A stretch of 64,000 nt of DNA from GCA-2401155 sp045047085. GTDB taxonomy: Bacteria; Pseudomonadota; Alphaproteobacteria; Rhizobiales; Rhizobiaceae. Below are positions 8,796 through 16,928 of the stretch, piece by piece. Location of the stretch: NCBI GenBank assembly GCA_045047085.1, contig JASFYT010000041.1, positions 51,439 through 115,438 on the forward strand. The letters are read 5' to 3'. The position numbers and the translations under genes are program-made. How positions within the stretch are numbered: position 1 is the stretch's first letter; each line of letters begins with the position of its first letter. The notes under the pieces are model-generated. The model was not told the DNA's origin. It saw only the letters and a list, made by a program, of their open reading frames with translations, and searched no databases.

Positions 8796-10043
8796 TCATT
8801 TTAACCGGTGGGTAATGAGTTTTCTTGGCAAGATCGAGACAGCAGCAAGTATCACCGCAGCGCTACCTGCCAAAATATAAAACAGCGTATCAAAGCCCCA
8901 ATGCTCATAAACAAAGGCGATTAACGGCAGAGATAACGCCAGCGCAGTGAACGCCACAACATAACGCACCCCATAAATACTAGCGCGAAAACTACCGCTT
9001 GCCATTTTGCCAATCATATAATCATTGATCGGTATCTGGCCGAATGCCCCAAGCATAAAGCCAAGCGCAACCGCCAGAGCTACACCATCCCTCAAACCAG
9101 GCATAAGCAAAAAGAATATTATCTGGATTGTCGCCACCACCATAAACACGCGCCGAGGGCCAATACGGTCAAGCATTAACCCGACTACAAGCTGCGCCAT
9201 TGACGCCACTGCAAAGACCGTGAAAGCGAGGAAGCCGATTGCTGTCGCTGCATCCCCCCCACCTGATCCCGGCACACTATCGATCCAAACAGATAACTGT
9301 GCCGCCAGCCCCTGCAACCGCTCATCAAAAATTTTGGGTAATGCAAAAGTAGTTGACTGGAATATTACCGACGAAACAGCTGTCGTCAGAAACACAATCG
9401 CGGATACCCGCATCAATTGCTTTCGATAATCCGCACTTTCATTTGATTTCGTCTTTTCACGAACAGGTTTAGGTTCAGCGCGCTCCGCATGGATCGATTG
9501 CCAGCGTAGCCCCATATAAACCAGCCCCATGGCAATAGAAAAAATTCCAGGAAGCACAAAAGCCAATCGCCAGCCACCATTATCAATCAGATATCCGGTA
9601 ACAAGGGCAGCACTCGCAACCCCAAGATTACCCCAGACCCCATTAGCCGCAATCCGCATGCCCGTGTTACGCCATTTCATGGTAACAATCGCCAGCCCTA
9701 CCGGGTGGTAAATGGCAGCAAACATGCCCACCACAAATAAACCAAACCCTATCTGCAAGGGCGATTGGGCAAGGCTCGTCGCAATTGACGTCAGCCCAAT
9801 ACCGATAAAGAAGACGCACATCATCCCATCACGGCTCCACCGGTCTGCAAGCCAACCCGCAGGCAGCGAAAAAACGCCAAACGCGAAAAATCCCGGCGTT
9901 GCATAAGTCAGAAGCTCGCCATAACCAATACCCCATTCCCGGTGCAACACCAGAGCCGCCACAGTGGCAAAGATCAGCGTGAACAAATGATCGAGAAAAT
10001 GCCCGATATTCAACAATAAAAAATACGCCCGGTCTCTGGTCAT
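8796..10043 (-). CDS. MFS transporter
   Basis: A 415-residue, twelve-helix carrier with the MFS loop AGWLADRWSRDGMM after helix 2 and LMLDRIGPRRV in the second half. The frame opens upstream at 10106, but ATG 10043 (MTRDRAYFLLL) has a good ribosome site (GAAGGGG) at the right distance and starts directly before helix 1. It is divergent from the AraC regulator gene, with about 100 bp between the two starts, so that regulator probably controls it. Substrate unknown. Confidence 0.83.
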   Translation of the reverse strand: MTRDRAYFLLLNIGHFLDHLFTLIFATVAALVLHREWGIGYGELLTYATPGFFAFGVFSLPAGWLADRWSRDGMMCVFFIGIGLTSIATSLAQSPLQIGFGLFVVGMFAAIYHPVGLAIVTMKWRNTGMRIAANGVWGNLGVASAALVTGYLIDNGGWRLAFVLPGIFSIAMGLVYMGLRWQSIHAERAEPKPVREKTKSNESADYRKQLMRVSAIVFLTTAVSSVIFQSTTFALPKIFDERLQGLAAQLSVWIDSVPGSGGGDAATAIGFLAFTVFAVASMAQLVVGLMLDRIGPRRVFMVVATIQIIFFLLMPGLRDGVALAVALGFMLGAFGQIPINDYMIGKMASGSFRASIYGVRYVVAFTALALSLPLIAFVYEHWGFDTLFYILAGSAAVILAAVSILPRKLITHRLK

Positions 10044-10143
10044 TGCTACCCCTTCAATAGTAGATTTGTTCAATCTACACTTGGCAGCCAACCGATGTCT
10101 TGCCATAATTCATCGAGAAAACGCCAAATTTGAATTGAACGTG

Positions 10144-10911
10144 ATGCGCACCACAGATCCCCGTGATTACCAGAACCTGCCTCAAAGCATTGGGGCCATG
10201 CCAAAAAGCTTTTCCAACGGTTTTGTCATTCCCCTACACCATCACGAACGCGACCAATTGCTATATGCCATTAGCGGCACCATGCGATTGCGAACAGAGC
10301 ATGAAGCGTGGGTCGTGCCGCCCGCAGGCGCAATTTACATTCCTGCGGGAATATCCCACTCGGTCTCCATGCATGGCGATGTGGACATGCGCACCTTGTA
10401 CATCGATGCAGAAAACACCCATGAACAACCCAAAACCCTTCGCGCCATTACTGTTTCAAACCTCCTGCGAGAACTGATCCTCGCCCTGAGTGAAGAACCT
10501 GTAACATACGATCCAGCCAGCCGTGCCGGCGCAATTGCAAAAATGATCGAGATTGAAATTGGCCGTGCACGTGAACTCTCGCTTCACTTTCCATTGCCGC
10601 ACGATCCAAGGTTACAAATCCTGTGTGCAGGGCTTATTGCCAATCCTTCGGACCGAAGAACCCTAGATGAATGGTCAGAAATCGCCGGAGCTTCACCAAG
10701 AACTCTAACCCGCCTGTTCGAGCGCGATTTGGGCATGAGTTTCAACCAATGGCGTCAACGCATCCGCTTTCACAGCGCACTAGAGGCCTTATCGCACGGA
10801 AAACCAATCTCGCATGTTGCGCATCAGCACGGTTATCGCAGTGCCAGCGCATTTTCAGCAGCTTTCAACAAAGTGATGGGCGCACCTCCATCCCAAATGC
10901 CAACCAAATAG
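10144..10911 (+). CDS. AraC family regulator with N-terminal cupin
   Basis: The N-terminal half is a cupin sensor (FVIPLHHHERDQLLYAISG and PAGAIYIPAGISHSV, with the metal-type His cluster). The C-terminal 100 residues hold the two AraC helix-turn-helix units (GASPRTLTRLFERDLGMSF and SHVAHQHGYRSASAFSAAF). The true start is taken as ATG 10144 (MRTTDPRDYQN); an upstream in-frame TTG at 10066 would run into the promoter of the divergent MFS gene. The likely target is that MFS gene, possibly in response to a toxic small molecule, but this is inference from layout. Confidence 0.85.
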   Translation: MRTTDPRDYQNLPQSIGAMPKSFSNGFVIPLHHHERDQLLYAISGTMRLRTEHEAWVVPPAGAIYIPAGISHSVSMHGDVDMRTLYIDAENTHEQPKTLRAITVSNLLRELILALSEEPVTYDPASRAGAIAKMIEIEIGRARELSLHFPLPHDPRLQILCAGLIANPSDRRTLDEWSEIAGASPRTLTRLFERDLGMSFNQWRQRIRFHSALEALSHGKPISHVAHQHGYRSASAFSAAFNKVMGAPPSQMPTK

Positions 10912-10943
10912 GATTGGTTCAATGACTTTTCAGCTCGAAGCTT

Positions 10944-11420
10944 CTAATTTTTACGAGATCTATCATTATCAGGCTCATCAGACATGCTGACCATGGTCAT
11001 GAAAGTTCCAAGCATGGTGGCACAATTGTGTTCCACTCCATCGCGAACAACGTAAATATCCGACTGGCAAACTGTCAGAGTACGCCCGGACTTTAATACA
11101 TGCCCTCTTGATATAAGAAGGTCGCCATTAGCCGGCGCCATGAGGTTTAATTTATATTCCACCGAAAGCACAGAGTCCGAGGCTGCCATGAGCGTAAATG
11201 CTGCATAGCCTCCTGCATTGTCAGCAATTGTCCCGATAAGGCCACCATGAAAGAACCCATGCTGTTGGGTAACGCCATCACTAAAGGGAACTGCAATCTC
11301 CACAAAACCAGGTCCAATCTCCGTTAATTTTGCACCGATGGTTTTCATGAACGGTTGTCGTTCAAAACTCCCACGTACCCGCTCGACATAGTTCTCGTTC
11401 CTGATTGTAAATTCAGCCAC
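10944..11420 (-). CDS. PaaI-family hotdog thioesterase
   Basis: A 158-residue single hotdog domain. The characteristic stretch is QQHGFFHGGLIGTIADNAGGYAAF around residues 58-80, where HGG-x(5)-D is the 4HBT/PaaI active-site pattern. Members hydrolyse acyl- or aryl-CoA thioesters in the cytoplasm, often clearing stalled CoA intermediates. No phenylacetate or fatty acid genes are nearby. It is convergent with the AraC gene and is followed after 115 bp by glpD in the same direction. Confidence 0.82.
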   Translation of the reverse strand: MAEFTIRNENYVERVRGSFERQPFMKTIGAKLTEIGPGFVEIAVPFSDGVTQQHGFFHGGLIGTIADNAGGYAAFTLMAASDSVLSVEYKLNLMAPANGDLLISRGHVLKSGRTLTVCQSDIYVVRDGVEHNCATMLGTFMTMVSMSDEPDNDRSRKN

Positions 11421-11535
11421 CTACATGGTCCCCTCAATAGTCCAAACAGATTTTCCATTAATCTGTTAGCTAAAACAATCAACGTTTGCGAAAGAAAAGC
11501 GTATGCAGAAGGCATTATGGCTTGGAATCCATGGC

Positions 11536-13023
11536 TTACCCAAAAAACTTCGCGAGCTTTGCAGTTTGTTTCTTGCTGAATTTAATACCGAGCTTTGTGC
11601 GGCGGAACAATACATCTTCGGCGCTTCTGGCCCATTCATGCTTTTTCAGATATTCAACTTCCCGCCGGTATAAATCACCGCCAAAACAAGTTCCAAGATC
11701 AGCGATATCAGACGCATCACCCAACACAATTGCTGCCCGCGTTCCATAAGTACGGATAAGCCTTGAAGCATGTTCCGCTTCAAGAAACGGATACTTACCC
11801 TTCAGTTTCGCGGTTTCTTGTTCCAAAGAATTCACTTCACAATCGCCTCCCGGCAGATGTGTCTCCTTGGTCCACGGAGCGCCGCGTTCCTTTATATTTG
11901 AGGCGATATCAACCATCATAGATTCTGCAAGCTTGCGATAAGTCGTAATTTTACCGCCGAATATATTGATCAACGGCTGGCCCTTATCCTTCACTAGTAC
12001 ATAGTCACGGGTTGCTTCCTGAGCAGCACTCGCCCCATCGTTATAGAGCGGGCGAACACCGGAATAGGTCCACACAATATCGCTCTCCAAAACAGGCTCC
12101 TTGAAATAATCGCTGGCCAATTGGCAAAGATATGTCGTCTCCTCCGGCGAGATTTTTGGTTTTCCGTCTTCCAGACAGTGTTCAGCATCAGTGGTGCCGA
12201 TCAGCGTATACTCATCCTCATAGGGAATGGCAAAGACAATGCGATCATCAGCATTTTGAAAAATATAACATTTGTCATGCTGAAATTTTTTCTTGATAAC
12301 GATATGGCTGCCACGAACCAACCGAACATTATCAACGTTGTTCATACCGAACACCGTGCGCAACACCTCATCCACCCACGGCCCGGCCGCATTGACAATT
12401 AAATCAGCAGTGATTTTTTTCGGCTTGCTCTTCCCGTTTTTCTCAATAGTAACCTGCCACTTTTCATCTTCATATCTTGCAGACAAAACCTTCGTTTGGG
12501 TACGAATAACTGCGCCCCGTTCCGCTGCATCCATGGCGTTCAGAATGACCAGACGAGAATCATCAACCCAACAATCGGAATATTCAAATGCCGTTTCAAA
12601 TTCCGGTTTCAGGGATTTTCCCGCCTCATCACTTTGAAGATCAACCGAGGTTGAAGCAGGGAGAAGCTTTCGCCCCCCAATATAATCATAGAAAAAGAGG
12701 CCAAGACGCAGCAGCCATTTGGGCCGAAGCCCCTTGTGGTGTGGCAGAATGAACCGTAAAGGCTTGACGATGTGTGGTGCCATTTTCCAGATCACCTCAC
12801 GTTCCATCAAGGACTCACGAACCAGCCGAAATTCGTAATGCTCCAGATATCGCAAGCCACCGTGAATAAGCTTGGTAGATGCTGAGGAGGTGCCACCTGC
12901 AAGATCATTCTCTTCGCAAAGGCAAACAGAATAGCCGCGTCCCACAGCATCACGCGCAATGCCGCACCCGTTAATGCCACCACCGATGATGAGAACATTG
13001 TAATGATTTTCTGTCTGCCGCAT
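11536..13023 (-). CDS. glpD: Glycerol-3-phosphate dehydrogenase (FAD)
   Basis: A 495-residue FAD enzyme that oxidises sn-glycerol 3-phosphate to dihydroxyacetone phosphate at the inner membrane and passes electrons to quinone. The N-terminal nucleotide fold is IIGGGINGCGIARD (residues 12-25), followed by the family stretch SSASTKLIHGGLRYLEHYEF. The C-terminal domain (SLEQETAKLKGKYPFLEAEH onward) is normal. Its ATG shares one base with the glpR stop (TAATG), so the two are co-transcribed and coupled. No glycerol kinase gene (glpK) is present in the window, so that step must be encoded elsewhere. Confidence 0.95.
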   Translation of the reverse strand: MRQTENHYNVLIIGGGINGCGIARDAVGRGYSVCLCEENDLAGGTSSASTKLIHGGLRYLEHYEFRLVRESLMEREVIWKMAPHIVKPLRFILPHHKGLRPKWLLRLGLFFYDYIGGRKLLPASTSVDLQSDEAGKSLKPEFETAFEYSDCWVDDSRLVILNAMDAAERGAVIRTQTKVLSARYEDEKWQVTIEKNGKSKPKKITADLIVNAAGPWVDEVLRTVFGMNNVDNVRLVRGSHIVIKKKFQHDKCYIFQNADDRIVFAIPYEDEYTLIGTTDAEHCLEDGKPKISPEETTYLCQLASDYFKEPVLESDIVWTYSGVRPLYNDGASAAQEATRDYVLVKDKGQPLINIFGGKITTYRKLAESMMVDIASNIKERGAPWTKETHLPGGDCEVNSLEQETAKLKGKYPFLEAEHASRLIRTYGTRAAIVLGDASDIADLGTCFGGDLYRREVEYLKKHEWARSAEDVLFRRTKLGIKFSKKQTAKLAKFFG

Positions 13024-13844
13024 TATCTCTCTTCTGGCGATTGTTGGAAGGAGGATGGTCTGATGACATTATCGTCCCGAACACCTGCGACCTCAAGCTG
13101 AACGCCCGAGCGTTCGCAAATATCTATGATTTCCTGTGAAGGCATCAAATCAGTCACAAAGACATCAATATCGGACAAATGCCCGATTTGCACCGGCGCC
13201 CGGCGTTCAAATTTCATATTATCAGCTACCAGGATCCGTTTGCGCGATTGTTTCAAAATAGCCTTGGCAACCCGCACTTCACGATAGTCATAATCAAGCA
13301 GGCAACCATCAGCATCGATAGCCGACACACCCATGATTGCAATATCGACCTTAAATTGATGAATCAAATCCACCGCTGCGGCACCAACGATACCAAGATC
13401 ATTTTTCCGTACAACGCCCCCAGTAACGATAACCTCAATGTCAGGCGCATCAGCCAGGATATATGCCACGTTCAAATTATTTGTGACAACCATCAGACCC
13501 TTATGGTGGAGTAAAGATTTCGCCACCAATTCCGTGGTTGTACCGATATTCATGATCAAAGAAGAATCATTCGGCACCAGCGAGGCAGCCATTTCAGCAA
13601 TTCTGGATTTAGCATTGGCCGCAATTTCACGCCTTGAGAGATAGGCAAAATTAGATGTGGATGAAGGAAATACAGCCCCGCCATGAACCCGGTGCAACGC
13701 CTCCATCTCACATAAATCGTTCAAATCCTTGCGAATTGTTTGCGGGGTCACATCGAATTTTTCCGCCAGACTTTCCACATCTACCCGCCCATTTACACGC
13801 GCAATACCCAGAATATCTGTTTGGCGAGGAGGAAGTGGCGGCAT
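13023..13844 (-). CDS. glpR: DeoR family regulator of glycerol genes (GlpR)
   Basis: The N-terminal DeoR helix-turn-helix is VDVESLAEKFDVTPQTIRKDLNDL. The C-terminal sugar-phosphate sensor domain includes the family features NIGTTTELVAKSLL, VVTNNLNVA and VTGGVVRKNDLGIVG. It should repress the glp genes until glycerol 3-phosphate is bound. I start it at ATG 13844 (MPPLPPRQTDIL), as most DeoR proteins begin there; the frame is open to 13910. It is divergent from glpV, and its product probably binds the shared intergenic region, where an inverted repeat is visible at 13915-13957. Confidence 0.9.
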   Translation of the reverse strand: MPPLPPRQTDILGIARVNGRVDVESLAEKFDVTPQTIRKDLNDLCEMEALHRVHGGAVFPSSTSNFAYLSRREIAANAKSRIAEMAASLVPNDSSLIMNIGTTTELVAKSLLHHKGLMVVTNNLNVAYILADAPDIEVIVTGGVVRKNDLGIVGAAAVDLIHQFKVDIAIMGVSAIDADGCLLDYDYREVRVAKAILKQSRKRILVADNMKFERRAPVQIGHLSDIDVFVTDLMPSQEIIDICERSGVQLEVAGVRDDNVIRPSSFQQSPEER

Positions 13845-13914
13845 AGCAATTGCTTTCGTTTTTTTTCTATTATGTTCAAATAAAAGCGTTTTCGCAACTC
13901 GATTCTTCATTGAC

Positions 13915-13957
13915 TTTCATATTTTTTCGTAATTAACTATATTTGTTGAATATGAAA
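13915..13957. promoter_or_regulatory. Inverted repeat between glpR and glpV, candidate GlpR operator
   Basis: TTTCATATT at 13915-13923 is matched by its exact reverse complement AATATGAAA at 13949-13957, with 25 bases between. The centre-to-centre distance is 34 bp. It lies 52 bp upstream of the glpV start, in the region that must hold promoters for both divergent transcripts. DeoR family repressors usually bind such paired sites. The match to GlpR is inference; no consensus for this lineage was tested. Confidence 0.35.
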
Positions 13958-14008
13958 TGGCCGACTTAATCGTGGTTTGGGCCACCTATTCTCTTGGAGG
14001 GAAATCAA

Positions 14009-15745
14009 ATGAAAAAGATGCTATATGCATCCGTTGCGGTTTTTGCACTGATGGCAGCCGCTCCTGCAGCTTTTGCTGGAATGACGGAAGCGACAAAATG
14101 GATCGATAACGAATTTCAACCGTCAGTTTTGTCAAAAGACGAGCAGGCAAAAGAAATGGAATGGTTTGTCAACGCGTCCAAGCCATTCTCAGGCATGGAA
14201 ATCAACGTATTATCGGAAGGTATTCCGACTCATACATATGAATCCAAAACCCTGACAAAAGCATTTGAAGAAATCACAGGAATTAAAGTCAATCATCAAA
14301 TTTTGGGTGAAGGCGAAGTGGTTCAGGCTGTGCAAACACAAATGCAGACCGGCAGAAACCTTTACGATGCTTATATCAACGATTCTGATCTGATCGGCAC
14401 GCACTCACGCTTGCAACTTGCAAGAAACCTCACCAAATGGATGGCTGGCGAAGGCAAGGATGTTACCTCGCCAACACTCGATTTGGCCGATTTTATGGGC
14501 CTGCAATTTACGACCGGCCCAGATGGTGATCTTTATCAATTACCAGATCAGCAGTTTGCAAACCTCTACTGGTTCCGCAAAGACTGGTTCGACCGCAAGG
14601 ATCTTCAGGATAAATTTAAGGCAAAATATGGATACGATCTTGGAGTGCCGGTGAATTGGTCTGCATATGAAGATATCGCAGAATTCTTTTCGATTGATGT
14701 AAAAGAAATCGACGGCAAAACCATTTACGGTCACATGGATTATGGCAAACGCGCTCCCGATCTTGGTTGGCGCATGACCGATGCATGGCTTTCAATGGCT
14801 GGTGCTGGCTCTAAGGGTGAGCCAAATGGCGTGCCTATCGATGAGTGGGGCATCCGTATGGAGGCTGGTTCTTGTAATCCTGCGGGCGCTTCAGTTTCCC
14901 GTGGCGGTGCAACCAACGGCCCAGCCGCTGTTTACGCCATCCGTAAATGGGATGAATGGCTACGCAAATATGCGCCTCCGGGAGCTGCTGACTTTGATTT
15001 TTATCAATCCCTGCCAGCATTGTCCCAAGGTAATGTTGCCCAGCAGATTTTCTGGTACACAGCCTTTACCGCATCCATGGTTGCGCCAAAATCAGAAGGC
15101 AACAACACCATTGATGACGGTGGCACGCCATTATGGCGCATGGCTCCATCCCCTCATGGTCCTTACTGGCAAGAAGGCCAGAAAATTGGCTATCAGGATG
15201 TGGGTTCTTGGACAATCATGAAGTCAACCCCGACCAAGCGCGCCAAAGCTGCGTGGCTCTACGCACAGTTCGTGACTTCCAAAACTATCGATGTGAAGAA
15301 GTCACATGTTGGCCTCACCTTCATGCGCGATTCCACAGTGAACCATGAAAGCTTCACCGAGCGTGCGGGTAAACTAGGCGGCTTGATTGAGTTCTATCGC
15401 TCACCAGACCGTGTGGCTTGGTCACCAACAGGCATCAACGTTCCAGATTATCCAAAACTGGCACAGCTTTGGTGGCAACAAATTGGTGATGTGAACTCCG
15501 GTGCGTTTACACCACAAGAAGCCATGGATCGTCTTGCTGGCGAAATGGACACCATCATGGGCCGCATGCAACGCGCCGATGAAGCCAACAAAACTTACGG
15601 TGGTTGCGGACCTCGCCTTAATGGAGAGAAAGATCCATCAGAGTGGCTAGGCAAAGGTGGCGCAAAGTTGAAACTTGCTAATGAGAAACCTCAGGGCATG
15701 ACAGTCAAATACGAAGAACTGATCAAACGCTGGGCATCGAACTAG
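14009..15745 (+). CDS. glpV: Glycerol ABC transporter substrate-binding protein
   Basis: About 578 residues with a clear signal peptide (MKKMLYASVAVFALMAAA, cleavage after AFA near residue 23). It is a large group 1 sugar-type binding protein of the glycerol transporter first described in Rhizobium leguminosarum, where glpS, glpT, glpP, glpQ, glpU and glpV form one system. The start is ATG 14009, preceded by GGAGGG at an ideal distance; an in-frame TTG at 13994 overlaps that site and is rejected. Here glpV is the first gene of the operon. A strong hairpin follows, before glpS. Confidence 0.93.
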   Translation: MKKMLYASVAVFALMAAAPAAFAGMTEATKWIDNEFQPSVLSKDEQAKEMEWFVNASKPFSGMEINVLSEGIPTHTYESKTLTKAFEEITGIKVNHQILGEGEVVQAVQTQMQTGRNLYDAYINDSDLIGTHSRLQLARNLTKWMAGEGKDVTSPTLDLADFMGLQFTTGPDGDLYQLPDQQFANLYWFRKDWFDRKDLQDKFKAKYGYDLGVPVNWSAYEDIAEFFSIDVKEIDGKTIYGHMDYGKRAPDLGWRMTDAWLSMAGAGSKGEPNGVPIDEWGIRMEAGSCNPAGASVSRGGATNGPAAVYAIRKWDEWLRKYAPPGAADFDFYQSLPALSQGNVAQQIFWYTAFTASMVAPKSEGNNTIDDGGTPLWRMAPSPHGPYWQEGQKIGYQDVGSWTIMKSTPTKRAKAAWLYAQFVTSKTIDVKKSHVGLTFMRDSTVNHESFTERAGKLGGLIEFYRSPDRVAWSPTGINVPDYPKLAQLWWQQIGDVNSGAFTPQEAMDRLAGEMDTIMGRMQRADEANKTYGGCGPRLNGEKDPSEWLGKGGAKLKLANEKPQGMTVKYEELIKRWASN

Positions 15746-15758
15746 CAAACGTCTCATG

Positions 15759-15774
15759 ACTAACAATTGTTAGT
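15759..15774. repeat. 16-bp perfect palindrome just after glpV
   Basis: ACTAACAATTGTTAGT reads the same on both strands and begins 14 bases after the glpV stop. With no loop it is unlikely to be an RNA hairpin by itself. It could be a protein site or part of a longer 3' structure with the GC-rich hairpin that follows six bases later. Confidence 0.5.
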
Positions 15775-15779
15775 TTCGG

Positions 15780-15805
15780 CCCGGGGCTTAATCTCTAGCC
15801 CCGGG
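15780..15805 (+). terminator. GC-rich hairpin between glpV and glpS (attenuator or mRNA 3' stabiliser)
   Basis: CCCGGGGCT (15780-15788) pairs perfectly with AGCCCCGGG (15797-15805) across an 8-base loop. It is followed by TCTCCCTTTATT, a pyrimidine-rich but not pure T tail. Such hairpins after binding-protein genes are known to let the binding protein be made in excess over the membrane parts, by partial termination or by protecting the mRNA end. The stem is plain in the sequence; which of the two roles it has is inference. Confidence 0.7.
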
Positions 15806-15845
15806 TCTCCCTTTATTACCTACATAAATTCAAACACGGTTATCC

Positions 15846-16910
15846 ATGTCCCTTGAACTGAAACAAATCGTAAAAGCAGTGGATGGTGAGACTCATATTC
15901 ATCCAACTGACCTCGTTTTGGAGCCGGGCTCGTTCAACAATCTTTTGGGCACAACCCTTGCAGGTAAGACAAGCCTGATGCAGCTAATGGCGGGGCTCGA
16001 AGCGCCGACTTCCGGCGAAATCTGGTTTAACGGCAAGAACGTAACCGGCGTCGCAGTGCAAAAACGCAACGTATCCATGGTCTACCAGCAATTCATCAAC
16101 TACCCGATGATGAGCGTTTTTGAAAACATAGCCTCCCCTCTCCGCGTTGCACGTTATCCTGAAGCAGACATCAAAAAGCGTGTCGGCGAAATTGCTGAAA
16201 TTTTGCGAATATCGCAGATGCTGGACCGCAAACCAGACGAACTTTCCGGCGGACAACAACAGCGCACAGCAATGGCGCGCGCACTGGTGAAAGAATCCGA
16301 TTTGATCCTGCTCGACGAACCATTGGCAAATCTCGATTTTAAACTTCGCGAAGAATTGCGCGATGAATTACCAAGACTGTTCGCCGAGCGTGATTGTGTC
16401 GTCGTCTATGCAACAACTGAACCAACAGAAGCCTTATTGCTTGGTGGATATACCGCCGCAATGAGTGAGGGAAAAGTCGTACAATTTGGTGAATCTGGTA
16501 AAATCTACCGCAAGCCCAATTCTCTTCAAAGCGCAAAAGTATTTTCAGAGCCTCCCATCAACACCGCAATGGTAAAGAAGATCGGCAACCAAATCGCCAT
16601 CAATGACAGCGTGCAATGGAAAGCTCGGGGCAAAGCAAAAAAAATGGCAGACGGAGACTATATGATGGCCATTCGCTCACATCACGTCACGCCAGATCGG
16701 CCCGATGATAAAGCCGTGGAGATTAACGGCATCGTCGAGGTTGCAGAACTTAGCGGCTCAGAAAGCATCGTGCATTTCGATGCTTTCGGGCAAAAATGGG
16801 TTTCTCAATCCCACGGGGTTCACCCTTTTGCAAATGGTGAAAAGGCGCAGTTATTCGCTGATGTTTCCGAAGCGTTTTATTTCGACGCCAACGATCAATT
16901 GGCGACGTGA
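15846..16910 (+). CDS. glpS: Glycerol ABC transporter ATPase GlpS
   Basis: A 354-residue ATPase of the MalK/UgpC type with a C-terminal TOBE region. Walker A is GTTLAGKT (residues 35-42), an unusual but valid form. The Q-loop is Gln81, the signature LSGGQ is at 133-137, and Walker B is LILLDEP with Asp157 and Glu158. The switch histidine of the H-loop is replaced by Thr191 (YATTEPTEAL). GlpS therefore has an intact signature but a defective H-loop, the opposite of GlpT. It pairs with GlpT to power GlpPQ. Confidence 0.92.
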   Translation: MSLELKQIVKAVDGETHIHPTDLVLEPGSFNNLLGTTLAGKTSLMQLMAGLEAPTSGEIWFNGKNVTGVAVQKRNVSMVYQQFINYPMMSVFENIASPLRVARYPEADIKKRVGEIAEILRISQMLDRKPDELSGGQQQRTAMARALVKESDLILLDEPLANLDFKLREELRDELPRLFAERDCVVVYATTEPTEALLLGGYTAAMSEGKVVQFGESGKIYRKPNSLQSAKVFSEPPINTAMVKKIGNQIAINDSVQWKARGKAKKMADGDYMMAIRSHHVTPDRPDDKAVEINGIVEVAELSGSESIVHFDAFGQKWVSQSHGVHPFANGEKAQLFADVSEAFYFDANDQLAT

Positions 16911-16928
16911 GCGAAAGGGGCGAAAAAA

